DNA of 64,000 bases from Ahaetulla prasina (Eukaryota; Chordata; Lepidosauria; Squamata; Colubridae), in assembly GCF_028640845.1 (NCBI RefSeq), contig NC_080539.1:195247436-195311435 (forward strand). Reading direction: 5' to 3'. Position 1 is the first letter of the stretch. Each line of letters begins with the position of its first letter. Made by a program: the position numbers and the translations under genes. Shown in pieces: positions 33,213 through 44,260 of the stretch. The notes below the pieces were generated by a model. It worked only from the letters and a program-made list of their open reading frames with translations. It was not told the origin of the DNA and did not search any database.

Positions 33213-34440
33213 TCAATGTTCTCATTTTTCAGATGAAAAATTCCAGTAGCAATGTGTAGTAAAAAATCTGGGGCAAATTCTAATATAGTTCATCCAACCA
33301 TCTTTTTGTGAAGAAGCCCAAATTGCTTATCATTCCAGTTAATATTCTTCATTTAAAGCACAACAGTTTGCTCGTTTTCTTTTCCTCCTATTTTACAAGC
33401 TTTGTTCATTCTGGAACTTTTTAGTTCAGTGTAAAAGAAAGCAATAAAGTTTAATTGCCGAACATATATTTCAAATGCTCAGCTGGTGCCAAAGAGGCTC
33501 TAATATTAAAAATTACAAGGATCTTGGCCAGTTGCCTTGGAGAATTTTAGAAAAAGGTTCAAGTATGTTTTCTTTGATGACAGAAGAACACTGTCTGGAT
33601 CTTAACTGGCACTGATTCGATATTGGGCATTTTCAGAAAGAATAAAATGACTCTTCCTTCAGCTGTATGAGAATTCTCATGACTATTACTAATACCTCAT
33701 TTCCCTTATTAGTTTTCACATTAACAATGTTCAAGTATTCAGAAAAAATGAAAGCAGTTCAAATACCTCATGAGAAGGCTCTGAAACTCAGCCAGCAAAC
33801 TACAGTGAAGTTGTCATAGTGCCAAAAGAAGGTGGGCTATTGTTGCTTTAGTGAATGCACTGAAAACAAGTACGTTCAGAAGTCACCACATTTATTAAAA
33901 TAAAACTTTGGTTTTAAAGACTGATCTTGAATGCACCAGCAAAACCAGAAAGATTAGTGCTGCAGGAAAGGAAATGTATATGGAGGGAAACATCTACTAT
34001 GGAGTTCCATCGTTTGTATTAAATACCTTTTTAATCACAACACTTTTGAAGGTCACTCCATCAGCATTTATGATTCAATCAGTGGAAAGCTGTAGTCACC
34101 CATTCTCCTCAGTTATAACATTCACTTCCCCACTAACTTCTTAGAGCATTGTACAGTCATCCAAGCATCATTTTGTTGATATATCAGTAACGATGGCAGA
34201 CTTTATTTTGCTTTATATATTTTCCATGGCTAGATGATAATAGAGCTCATTAGTGGGGAGATCAAATATAGAATGTCCCAAATTAGTTATGAGAACTGAA
34301 AATCAATTGATGCTACAAGAGTCCATTACGGAGATTTCAAACAGTTTGATTCTTAAACTTGAAAGTGACGATGCCTTCTCACAAGTTGAGCTAGATTCCT
34401 AGCAATTGTACAGTATTTATACGGATTTCTTGGCAGTGTT
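31686..34440. other. No recognised gene; one (GT)n tract
   Basis: Unique-looking DNA apart from a (GT)n run at 33171-33211. The opposing frames at 32606-33022 (112 and 116 codons) mirror each other and lack domains. Confidence 0.5.
33171..33211. repeat. (GT)n microsatellite
   Basis: About 20 uninterrupted GT units. Confidence 0.95.
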
Positions 34441-34690
34441 AGAAACATAAAATAACAGGGTTGAAAGGAACCTTGGAGGTCTTCTAGTCCAACCCCCTGC
34501 TCAAGCAGGAGACCCTATACTATGTCAGACACACGATCGTCCAATCTCTTTTTGAAAACCTCCAGCAATGGAACACTCAGGAGTCAAGCTGTTTCACTGA
34601 TTACTTATTCTCAGTGTCAGGAAATGCCTCCATAGTTCTATACATGGTTTGCCATTGTTTTCTTTTAGAATTTCCCAATTTCACTAATAT
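34441..34690 (-). mobile_element. CR1 LINE 3' fragment
   Basis: AACATAAAATAACAGGGTTG, ACCTTGGAGGTCTTCTAGTC, CCCCTGCTCAAGCAGGAGAC and AGTGTCAGGAAATGCCTCC form the reverse complement of a CR1 3' region. It matches the split copy at 20757/21395 but extends further upstream. Confidence 0.8.
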
Positions 34691-34814
34691 TCCAAACTGA
34701 CCTGAGAATGGTCGCTGTATAACTACTAATTAGGGACAGCTTAGTTTCTGAGATCAGCCAAAGTCACCAAGGTGCAACTATCCACAGAGACGCTATTAAA
34801 GACGCTGCCTATAG

Positions 34815-34982
34815 CAGGGGTCTCCAACCTTGGCAACTTTAAGATTCGTATACTTCAACTCCCAGCTCAGTTGAAGTACTCAGTTGAAGTACTCGTGTAC
34901 TTCAACTCTCAGCTTTGCTGGCTGAGGAACTCTGGGAGTTGAAGTACACGAGTCTTAAAGTTGCCAAGGTTGGAGACCCCTG
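34815..34982. mobile_element. Palindromic hAT MITE with internal duplication
   Basis: Runs from CAGGGGTCTCCAACCTTGG to CCAAGGTTGGAGACCCCTG, perfect 19-base inverted ends. It has a perfect 8-bp TSD, GCCTATAG, at 34807-34814 and 34983-34990. A CAGTTGAAGTACT unit is repeated near 34867-34893, lengthening the fold-back. Same family as 11094-11228. Confidence 0.95.
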
Positions 34983-35157
34983 GCCTATAGTATTGTACTT
35001 CCTCAAAACCTTTTGCATGGGAAAAGGCATGCTGTGTGCAGAACACCCACCACTGGTTATTGATCTTTCATTACAGGGAAAGACAAGCAATAGTATATGG
35101 AAATAATTTTCATTACTTTCTTTACAACTCAGTCAGCCCATTACAAATGTGCAGCTA

Positions 35158-35174
35158 GGATGTAACTGTGTTTT
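35158..35174. repeat. L1 target-site duplication, left copy
   Basis: Seventeen bases, GGATGTAACTGTGTTTT, repeated exactly at 41231-41247. This bounds the L1 element, and the length is typical of target-primed insertion by L1. Confidence 0.95.
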
Positions 35175-35731
35175 GTTTTTTTTATAAAAAAGTTTTATTT
35201 TTACAATCATATCAAATAATTCATCCAATGTACAATTATATACAATTAGTCGGGCTTGCCCAGTCACCACCCCCCTTTTTAACTTTCTTCCCTCTTCTAC
35301 CTTCTTCTACCTTCTTTCCAAACCTTCCTCTCCTTCTCTTATCTACATCCTCTCCTCCCTCCACCCTCCACTCCTTCTCCCTCTTCTACCCCTCTTCCTT
35401 CCTCTTCTCCTCTTTCCTACCTCCTACTCTCTCTTTCTCCTCCCCACCGTTCTAAAATGGTAACTGGGCAGACCCGACCCTACATTAATTCTTCAATAAT
35501 CCCTGTACATTAACCATCACTCCATCTCTACCTCAACCCCCAATTCCCTCCCCTTACCCCCACCCCCACCCCGACTTCCCAGAACAAAATGCAGGGTATC
35601 AAAACTAACAATCATAATCTAAAATAATTCCTAAATTATAATCTCTAGTCACTCCACACTTAATCACACTCTCAATTCCCTCTCCTTCAAAATATATCTA
35701 ATACAAAATATTTCCTAAATTTACTCATATG

Positions 35732-38700
35732 CTATTTGATATTTTTTATCTGATACTTATTTTGAATATAATCAATCCACATTTTCCATTCTAAAATATA
35801 TTTTTCTTGTGTATAGTCTTTCAAGTAAGCAGAGATTTTGCCATTTCTGCCAGATTTGATACTTTAAGTGTCCATTCTTCAATTGTAGGTAATTCTTCTT
35901 TCTTCCAATATTGAGCAATCAAAAGTCTTGCGGCTGTTATTAAGTTCAAAATCAATTTAGTCTCTATAGCTGTACAATCCATAATTATTCCTAGTAGAAA
36001 GAACTGCAGTAAACTTAATCTTCTTTTCAAAATATTCTGCATGATCCACCATACTTTAATCCAAAATGCTTTAACTTTTTACAAGTCCACCATATATGGT
36101 AATAAGTGGCATCTTCACAATCGCATCTCCAACATTTAGCCTGTACATTAGGATACATACATGACAACTTTTGGGGTCTAAATGCCATCTATAAAACATC
36201 TTATAAAATTTTCTCTCATATTTTGCGCTTGTGTAAATTTAACATTCCTCACCCAAATTCTTTCCCAAGTTTCCAACATTATCGGTTGCTGAAAATTTTG
36301 TGCCCACTTAATCATACAATCCTTAACCAGTTCAGTCTCTGAGTCTATTTCTACTAATAGATTATACAACCTCTTAATATGCTGTTGACCTTGATCTCTC
36401 ATTTGTTTTAACAAATTATCCTCAATTTGCTTAACACCTATTTTTTGATCTAATTTCCATCTAGCTTGTAATTGTCCATATTGGAACCATGTATAATTTT
36501 TCCTTCTTCCCCATCTTTTCTCTAGATTTTAATTGTAATTCCCTTTTCCATACAAAGAAGTTCTTTATAGGTAACTACCTCCATCTTTTGATATATATTT
36601 ATATTTTCTATCATGTGTCTCGGGATTGCCCATATTGGAATCTTTCCATCTAATTTATATTGATATTTCCTCCAGACCCTCAATAATGCATTTCTAATTA
36701 TATTATTTTTAAATATTTTATCTACTTTCTTATCATATAATAAATAGGCATGCCACCCATATAACAAACCATAACCTTCTATATTCAAAACTCTTTCCTC
36801 AGTCAAATTAATCCAATCAGTAATTAATGATAAGACAACTGCTTCATAATACAATTTTAAATTAGGCATTTTAAGACCCCCCCCTTTCCCTTATATCCTG
36901 CATTATTTTTAATTTTATTCTTGGCTTTTTGCCCATCCATACAAAGTTATTAACCCCCTTTTGCCATTCCTGTAATTTGGTGTCATTCTTAAGCACCGGT
37001 ATCATTTGAAACAAAAATAGAAACCTGGGCAAAACATTCATTTTTATAGCCGCTATTCTTCCCAATAAGGATAGTTGTAACTTCTTCCAATTCTCCATTT
37101 CTTTCCATACCTTCTGCCACAATACCTCATAATTATTTTTGTATAATTTGACATTTGAAGCTGTAATATATATTCCTAAATATTTAACCTTTTTAACGAT
37201 TTCAAAACCTGTAGTTCTTTCTAACTCTTCTTTTTGTTGTATATTCATATTTTTAGTTATCATCTTTGTCTTTTGCTGATTCACCTTAAATCCAGATACT
37301 TTGCCGTACTGACCAATTATATCTTTTAAACCAGTAGCTGAGTATATTGGTTGAGATACAGTAACAACCAAGTCATCTGCAAAAGCTCTTAATCTATAAT
37401 CTTGATGTTTAACTCTAATTCCCTTTATTCGATCGGAACCACGTATTTTATTCAGAAGAATTTCTTAAGTTAAAATAAAAGTAATGGAGACAAGGAGCAT
37501 CCCTGTCTCATCCCTTTCCTAATTTTAAAAGTTTCTGTTAACCCACCATTTACTATTATTTGTGCTGTTTGCTTCTGATATATTGCTTTAATTGCATGGA
37601 TAAAATAATCCCCAAATTGCATTTTTTCTATTACTTTAAACAAAAACTGCCAATCCAATCTGTCAAAGGCTTTTTCAGCGTCCAGAAAAAAGAGTGCCGC
37701 TGAGACTTGGTTGTTTCGTTCCAAATATTCAAGTAAATTTACAATTTGCCTCACAATATTTCATCTGCCTACCCTTAATAAATCCTGATTGATCATTATG
37801 AATTATTTGATTCATCACTGGCATTAATCTATTAGCAAGTATCTTGGCAAATATTTTGTAATCAGTATTTAAAAGTGATATAGGCCTATAATTCTCTGCT
37901 TTGATACCATCTCGATCTTCCTTTGGTATTAACGAAATAAAGGCTGTCCTCTATGAAGGGGGAACATCCCCTCCCATTTGAATTTATTAAATAACTCTCT
38001 AAGTGGTTCAACCATCTCATTTTGTAAATTTTTATAATAAACAGCTGTTAAACCATCTGTACCTGGTGCTTTACCGATTTTAAGCTGCTTAATTGCTAAC
38101 AGAATTTCCTCTGAAGTAATTAATTGATTCAATTCTTCCCTTTGATTTTCTGTAAGCTCAAAATATCTTGTTGTCGTAAATATCTTTCTATCTCTGTATC
38201 ATCAATCATATCCCTAGTATATAACTTAGTATAATACTCTAAAAATGCTTTTTTAATCAAATTCTTTTAATACACTTCCTTGCCCCTATATTCTATTTTA
38301 TCAATCGTTCGTGATTTCTGTTTTTTCCTTATTAAATAGGCAAGCCATCTTCCTGGCTTGTTAGCATTATTGAACGTATTATGTTTTACATATTGTAAAT
38401 TAATTGCTACTTGATCTGCCATCAACATGTTAAACTGACCTCTTAATATATTTATTGATTCTTTTATTTTACTATTTTCTGGGCTATTTATCAATAACTG
38501 TTCTTTCTTTTTAATTTCCTCTTCCAATTCCTTTTTCTTTTTCTGCAATTTATTTTGTATTTAATATTCATTTGTATAAGATTTCCTCTCATATAAGCCT
38601 TACTAGCGTCCCAAATCATCTCTATAGATGTCTCTTTTTTCATATTCATAATAAAAAATTCTTTCATTTGCTTTTTACATTCATTTACATTTTGTTCATA

Positions 38701-39453
38701 TTTAAACAAATTCTCATTCAACCTCCATGATCTCCTAGCCTCCTTTTCCCGATCAAATTCAATCCAAACCGGACTATGATCAGATAGAGTTCTTGAACAA
38801 ATCTTAGTCTTCTTCACTCTAGAATACAAATCATTAGAAATCAAAATAAAATCAATCCTCGAAAATGATTGATGCCTGTCAGAAAAGAAGGTAAAATCCC
38901 TCTCTTCTGTATTATGTTCTCTCCAAATATCTCTTAATTCCAAGTCCTCCATCATTTCAAAAAAAGCCTTTGGTAATTTCGCCCGGCTTGATATCTTCCT
39001 TAAACTTTTTTTGTCTTTTTGAGTATCCAACACACCATTCCAATCACCCATTAATATATATGATTTATAATCCCAAAATACTATTCTTTTATGTAAAACT
39101 TGAAAAAAATTTCTTGTTGTTGATTCGGAGCATAAACTCCTATTAATAATGTCTTCTTTCCCTCCAACAAAAGTTCAATAGCAATGTATCTTCCTTGCTT
39201 ATCCACCTCAATTAATTTTGCTGATATATCCTTCTTTATATATATAACTAAACCATTTTTTTTCCAAAGAGGAGGCAACAAAATGTACTCCCAGTTTTGA
39301 ATTTATCAAATATTTCTGGTCTAAAGATCTAATATGTGTTTCTTGTAAACAGGTAATGTCATTTTTAAATTGTTTCAAATAATGAAATACTTTCCTTCTC
39401 TTCTGCGGTGAATTCAAACCATTAACATTCCAAGATAATAGTTTAATTGCCAT
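35732..39453 (-). pseudogene. Broken L1 ORF2 (endonuclease and reverse transcriptase)
   Basis: About 1,240 codons in original length, close to the usual L1 ORF2. The start at 39453 gives MAIKLLSWNVNGLNSP, the AP-like endonuclease N-terminus, then CLQETHIR with the catalytic Glu. YAPN, MGDWN and the terminal SDHSPVW follow (39051-38760). The RT starts with KIGKAPGTDGLTAVYYKN (about 38080), then FLDAEKAFDRLDW, GMRQGCSLSPLLF and the catalytic FADD at 37372-37383. The C-terminal part runs through RERGG (frameshift in a C-run near 36880), LPNLKLYYEA and EWTLKVSNLAEMAK, and terminates after IKNIK at 35732. At least six frame breaks separate the readable blocks. The enzyme would nick target DNA and copy L1 RNA, but this copy cannot. 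Confidence 0.93.
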
Positions 39454-40600
39454 TATCGGCCAAAGGAAACTTTTGGAACACTAGCCGCAGATCACATTTT
39501 GCTTTAGGCCTTGCTCCTCCCACTGTTTCCGTTGTAGTAGTTGCCAGTTGTTGTTGTGCCTTCATCTCTTGTTCCTTGCGTTTAGCAGCAGCTCTTGTCA
39601 GCCTTTGTTCTTTTGAATCTGAACCCTTCGTAGGTATTTCCAACACTTGTAATAAATCTTCTTCCATCACAATCTGTTCTTGTACCTGCTTCACTTCTCT
39701 TTCCTTCACTTCAGTCTCCTTCTTCTAGCTTCCAATGGAGGAAGACTTCCAACTTTAATGCCTCAACATAAAATTCTCTTGCTTTTCCAACTGTATTGAG
39801 ACGATGTACTTTCCTGCATAATATACTATTATACCAGTTGGAATATCCCATCTATATTCAATCTGACGTTTTTAAGTTCATTCACCAGGAAGGCAAATTC
39901 CTTCCTAGCCCTTAACATTTTGGTGGAATTTCCTTTAATATTAAAATATCTTGACCAGCAATCTGAATCTTCTCCCCTTATATGAGGCTTGCAAAATCTG
40001 ATTTCTCACTGTTCTATTTGTAAAATAAATAACAACATCCCTTGGCAACTTTTTTGCCTTGCTATCCAAGAATTCACGATATATTTTATCAATTTGATAA
40101 GCCACATCTGCTGGACGAGCTGCTAATATCTCAGCAAATACTTCAGAAAAATTTCCTTAAATTCTCTTCTTTATTCTCTTTCAGACCACGGATTCTTAGA
40201 GCAAATTCCATATTTCTATATTGTATCAAAACTATTTCATCATCTGTTTTTCCATTTTACTTTGAAATTCAGCCATTTTATTATCTAATTTTGAATTATG
40301 TTGCTTAATTTCTTCAACCTCCTCTTCTAATAAAATCACATTTGTTGCCAAACTTTGTACTGCAATTACAAATCCTTCCTTAACTTCTTTATTTCCCACT
40401 TGAATTTCTGATATCTGCTCTTTCATTTCAGACATCTCATCAGTTATTACTTTAAATTTTTCTTGCATAAAGTCTTTTAAGTTCTCTTGTACCGCCTCTA
40501 AATTCAATGTTCTAGTCTCTGCTGTATGAGCTGGAGAGGCACCAGCTGATGAAATTCCAGAGCCCTTTGTTACAGTAGACTTTAATTGTTTGGCTGCCAT
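39443..40600 (-). pseudogene. Broken L1 ORF1 (RNA-binding chaperone)
   Basis: The start at 40600 gives MAAKQLKSTVTKGSG, followed by a coiled coil of about 80 residues rich in Glu, Lys and Ile/Leu (40540-40240). A shift in the ATGATGAAATAG region (about 40240) leads to NMEFALRIRGLKEN, the start of the L1 RNA-recognition domain. A second shift near 40150 leads to DVAYQIDKIYREF and KKLPRDVVIYFTNRTVR, the C-terminal domain. The last block (39709-39443) is an acidic/basic tail ending LVFQKFPLADNGN. It overlaps the ORF2 start by 11 bases. Original length is about 385 codons. The intact protein trimerises and packages L1 RNA. Confidence 0.88.
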
Positions 40601-41230
40601 CTTCTATAAAATTATTTATTTATTTCCAACTTAATATTCACTTTAAATCTTCTTAACCTCTGAGAAACACAGTCTTTTAAAGCAATATTTAAAAATCTCC
40701 CCTAGATTCTATCAGCAGGCAGCAAAGAGTTAAAGAGTTAAAGTAGCAAATAACATGCAATTTATCAGCAGCAGGCAGCTAAAAGTATCACTTTCGCTTT
40801 CCACTCGTTAACTTGATAACAATTCGCCTCCATTTTCTTGCTGTTTTCAAACTTGTTACAAAGTAACGCGGAATTGGCTTGGCTACTTGCATAAAGTTCT
40901 CCCACTTTCGTTCTGTCCGGTATAATCCTTTATTGTCCAAAATAAATCTCGGTGTTTGGTCGTGGTGATTGGTTCCGCCAAAGCAGAAAAATCCTCGGAT
41001 CTGGAGCACTTCGGGTTGCTGGAGGGAACTTAACCCTTCAAACCCCTTTTTTCTCAGGGGCTTTAGGGAAATTCAACCTCTGCCCTCAGCTCACCATCTC
41101 TTCTTCTCCCAAAAAGAGGGTTTTTCGAACCGCTGGACAGCAGATTTAAACTGTCCTAGCGATTCCACATAATCCAGAGGTTGGTGATCGTAAAGATCAC
41201 CGCCATCACCTACGGTGCCAAACAGGAAGT

Positions 41231-41247
41231 GGATGTAACTGTGTTTT
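41231..41247. repeat. L1 target-site duplication, right copy
   Basis: Exact copy of 35158-35174. Confidence 0.95.
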
Positions 41248-42477
41248 AAGTACAATAGCCAGTAAGAGATTGGATGCAGCTTGTCTGAAATTCTCTATAT
41301 GAAGCTACAATAACAGAGAACGTATTAACACAATAACTCAAAAACAAAAGCGATAAAGTTTATTGACAAAAGAAAAAAGAACTTAGAAGATGATAGAGTT
41401 TGCTGCCATAACACAACCTAAAACTTTAGTTATTTCTCTAAATATTTCTATTTCTCTCTTCTACCATCTTCTACATACAGTATCTTCAATTTTGGAGAGG
41501 GAGTAGACAGCTTGTACTACCAGTAGTTACTTTGCAAGCTCCTGTACTGTCCCCAATATTCTTTTCCTTTTGGCTGAGCTTGGAAAATGGATTTTCCTTT
41601 TGCTTTAGCCAAGGAGGGATGGAAGCACTCGGTTTTTAACCTCAGATTTTAAACAAGTAATCACAATCTCTTCCAGGACTTCCAGGGGAAAAAAAAATAT
41701 CAAATTTCAGTGTAAGGGAACTGAATTAGAGGGAGGAGCTCATTTTTCTTGAAACTTTTTGCTTTTTCTTCTTTTCTTCTATCATATTTCTCATCAAGAA
41801 AGACACCTACTAAGTTTTAGCCCTTGCTCAAATTACAGCTGGTGGAGGAATTAATTTGAGACAATAATGCAAACAGCTAATTTCCACTGCCTGAATCACT
41901 GCATTCCCAAAATGTAGTTATGTATTGATATTCACACTTCCTAGAAAGCAATTTTCAAAGAAGTGAGCAAAACTGCTCTGAAGCATGCACTCTCCCCATT
42001 AGAGATAATTGCCTGAGAAAAAAATGGTACCTTACATAAAGTGCGTGCAGATATAGGAGGAATACATATGCACAACTGAACACAGTTTTTCCTAGGTAAT
42101 TAATATATTGATCCCAATATGTGGCAGAACAAACTAACAGAGGGCAATTGAACCAGACAATTCTTTCCATTCCCCAACTGCCTCTACTGGCTTCATTTAT
42201 CTCTGTTAGGTTGCTCTTTTAAGCATCCAACCTTTGACCCCTACAAAAAGTCTCAGAAGAATTGACAGCCAAACTTCTCCGGTGGAAGATAACTCCCCTC
42301 CTACTACCATCATAGGATCGTTTTGGCTCTGCAACCTCCATAGCTGTACGTAAAACAAAAAACAAATAGATTGCAGTTCCTGGTAGACTGATAACCCTGT
42401 TCTGCTTTAGCAAGTTTATATGAAATGGAAGGCTGATCGTCTACCCCTCTGAGTGACAAAGAGGAATCAGGTCCATG
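41248..42477. other. No recognised feature
   Basis: Unique-looking DNA with no open frame above 71 codons and no recognised repeat end. Confidence 0.5.
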
Positions 42478-42491
42478 TATTAGCCCATATA

Positions 42492-42851
42492 GGGACGCGG
42501 TGGCTCAGGGGCTAGGATGTTGAGCTTGTCGATCGAAAGGTCGGCAGCTCAGTGGTTCGAATCCCTAGTGCTGCCGTGTAATGGGGTGAGCTCCCATTAC
42601 TTGTCCCAGCTTCTGCCAACCTAGCAGTTTCGAAAGCATGTAAAAATGCAAGTAGAAAAAATAGGGACCACCTTTGGTGGGAAGGTAACAGCGTTCCGTG
42701 TGCCTTTGGCGTTGAGTCATGCCGGCCACATGACCACGGAGACGTCTTCGGACAGTGCTGGCTCTTCGGCTTTGAAACAGAGATAAGCACCTCCCCCTAG
42801 AGTCGGCAATGACTAGCATGTACGTGCGAGGGGAACCTTTACCTTTACCTT
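42492..42851 (+). mobile_element. Complete Sauria-type tRNA SINE
   Basis: A 360-bp copy starting GGGACGCGGTGGCTCAGG (A-box region) with B-box GGTTCGAATCCC at 42554-42565. The central body holds CCACATGACCACGGAGACG and the 3' part ends GCGAGGGGAACCTTTACCTT. It is flanked by a perfect 14-bp TSD, TATTAGCCCATATA, at 42478-42491 and 42852-42865. The 3' end resembles Bov-B LINEs, whose machinery is believed to move it. Antisense frames at 42512-42819 occur in both Sauria copies and are not genes. Confidence 0.95.
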
Positions 42852-42865
42852 TATTAGCCCATATA

Positions 42866-43679
42866 TGAAACTATATATGAAAAGTTAGTAAAGCAGCAAA
42901 GTGCTATCAGGGTTGTGTAAGCTGGTTCAGTTATGCATCCACAGAGCACACACACAGACACAATTAATGATTGCATATGTATAAGTAGTATAAATTTATA
43001 TTGAGCATTTATAATGGAAAAGGGATAGACCTGCTTGCACTGTAGATAGATTATACCTATTTTAGGCTATAAGGTCTGCCTCTTCTATCTAAACAGAGTT
43101 CATGCTGGGTCTGGATCTGGATATTTCCAGGCAAAGTGAGGAAAACTCTTGAAGGAATCACTGTCACTCGATAAGATTGATTGACAGCATTTCATCCGAC
43201 TCATGAAATTCTAGCAGAGTTTAGCCAGAGAATCTATGGTAAATTTCTGCAGTGACTTCTCTGCAATGAATTCTTGATTGACTTTTAATTTCAAAATTAA
43301 TGTGCTGTGGAAGCTTGTTTATAGGCTATTGATCCCTTACATGCCACTGAGATTATGTAGGATAATCTAGGATTCTTAGCTAAATTACATGAAATATTCA
43401 TAAAAACACACCATCTGGCAGTTCTTTTGTTTTTTTTTTGAAGGTACCCTGCCCCATTCCCAATGAAATTTCCAGACATAAATGGGGAGGTTAAAAAAGG
43501 AAAAATAACTTCTATTCATGCCATTGTTTTTTCTTCTGTTTTTTAATCATCTTCTCATTTATATATGTGGTAGGGAAAAAGGAAAAAAACCTGTGAAAAT
43601 TAAGGAACTGAGCAGAAGAGAAGGTTCAAACCTCTTCCCCCTACACATAAAAGTCTTGAGTCAATATCAGTATAATACC
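42866..43679. other. No recognised feature
   Basis: AT-rich unique-looking DNA. Confidence 0.5.
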
Positions 43680-44180
43680 TCAGAGGATAATTAGAACTAC
43701 AGAAAAAATAATTGCTACCAACCTGCCTTCCATTGAGGACCTGTATACTGCACGAATTAAGAAGAGGGCCGTGAAAATATTTACAGATCCCTCACATCCA
43801 GGACATAAACTGTTTCAACTCCTACCCTCAAAACGACGCTATAGAGCACTGCACACCAGAACAACTAGACACAAGAACAGTTTTTTCCCGAAGGCCATCA
43901 CTCTGCTAAACAAATAATTCCCTCAACACTGTCAGACTATTTACTAAATCTGCACTACTATTAATCTTCTCATCGTTCCCATCACCAATCTCTTTCCACT
44001 TATGACTGTATGACTGTAACTTTGTTGCTGGCAATCCTTATGATTTATATTGATATATTGACCATCATTTGTGTTGTAAATGTTGTACCTTGATGAACAT
44101 ATCTTTTCTTTTATGTACACTGAGAGCATATGCACCAAGACAAATTCCTTGTGTGTCCAATCACACTTGGCCAATAAAAA
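43680..44180 (+). mobile_element. Snake1/L3-type CR1 LINE 3' end
   Basis: About 500 bases nearly identical to 27600-28105, starting CAGAGGATAATTAGAACT and ending GGCCAATAAAA. The ORF2 C-terminus is open from LPSIEDLYTARIKKRAVKIF to ITLLNK and stops at about 43915. It is 5' truncated. It runs without a break into the ATTCT array. Confidence 0.93.
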
Positions 44181-44260
44181 ATTCTATTCTATTCTATTCT
44201 ATTCTATTCTATTCTATTCTATTCTATTCTATTCTATTCTATTCTATTCTATTCTATTCT
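44181..44260 (+). repeat. (ATTCT)16 microsatellite seeded by Snake1 LINE
   Basis: Sixteen perfect ATTCT units in 80 bases follow immediately after the LINE terminus. Other copies of the same LINE end have about two (28095) and four (59324) units. The arrays therefore expand after insertion. Confidence 0.97.

Larger units (their letters stand above)
35175..41230 (-). mobile_element. Full-length L1 LINE, inactive
   Basis: A 6.06-kb element on the minus strand with 5' UTR (about 40601-41230), ORF1 (39443-40600), ORF2 (35732-39453) and 3' UTR (35175-35731) ending in an A-rich stretch next to the target site. The perfect 17-bp TSD shows that the whole unit inserted in one event without 5' truncation, which is uncommon for L1 copies. 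The 3' UTR contains a long CT-rich (plus strand) patch at 35300-35450. The 5' end is comparatively G+C-rich and starts CTTCCTGTTTGGCACCGTAG. Both frames are broken several times, often in homopolymer runs. Confidence 0.95.

Noticed and set aside
35168..35455. Ser/Pro/Phe-rich 95-codon plus-strand frame
   Set aside because: It is the antisense of the pyrimidine-biased L1 3' UTR.
42492..42570. tRNA gene
   Set aside because: A/B-box motifs are present, but this is the head of a SINE with TSDs. No complete cloverleaf is followed by a Pol III terminator. The same applies to 15884 and 46856.
42512..42819. Antisense frames in the Sauria SINE
   Set aside because: The same frames occur in the other SINE copy (18540-18844), so they are repeat-derived.
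44181..44260. CRISPR array or satellite
   Set aside because: A five-base tandem repeat with no spacers, attached to a LINE terminus in a vertebrate genome.
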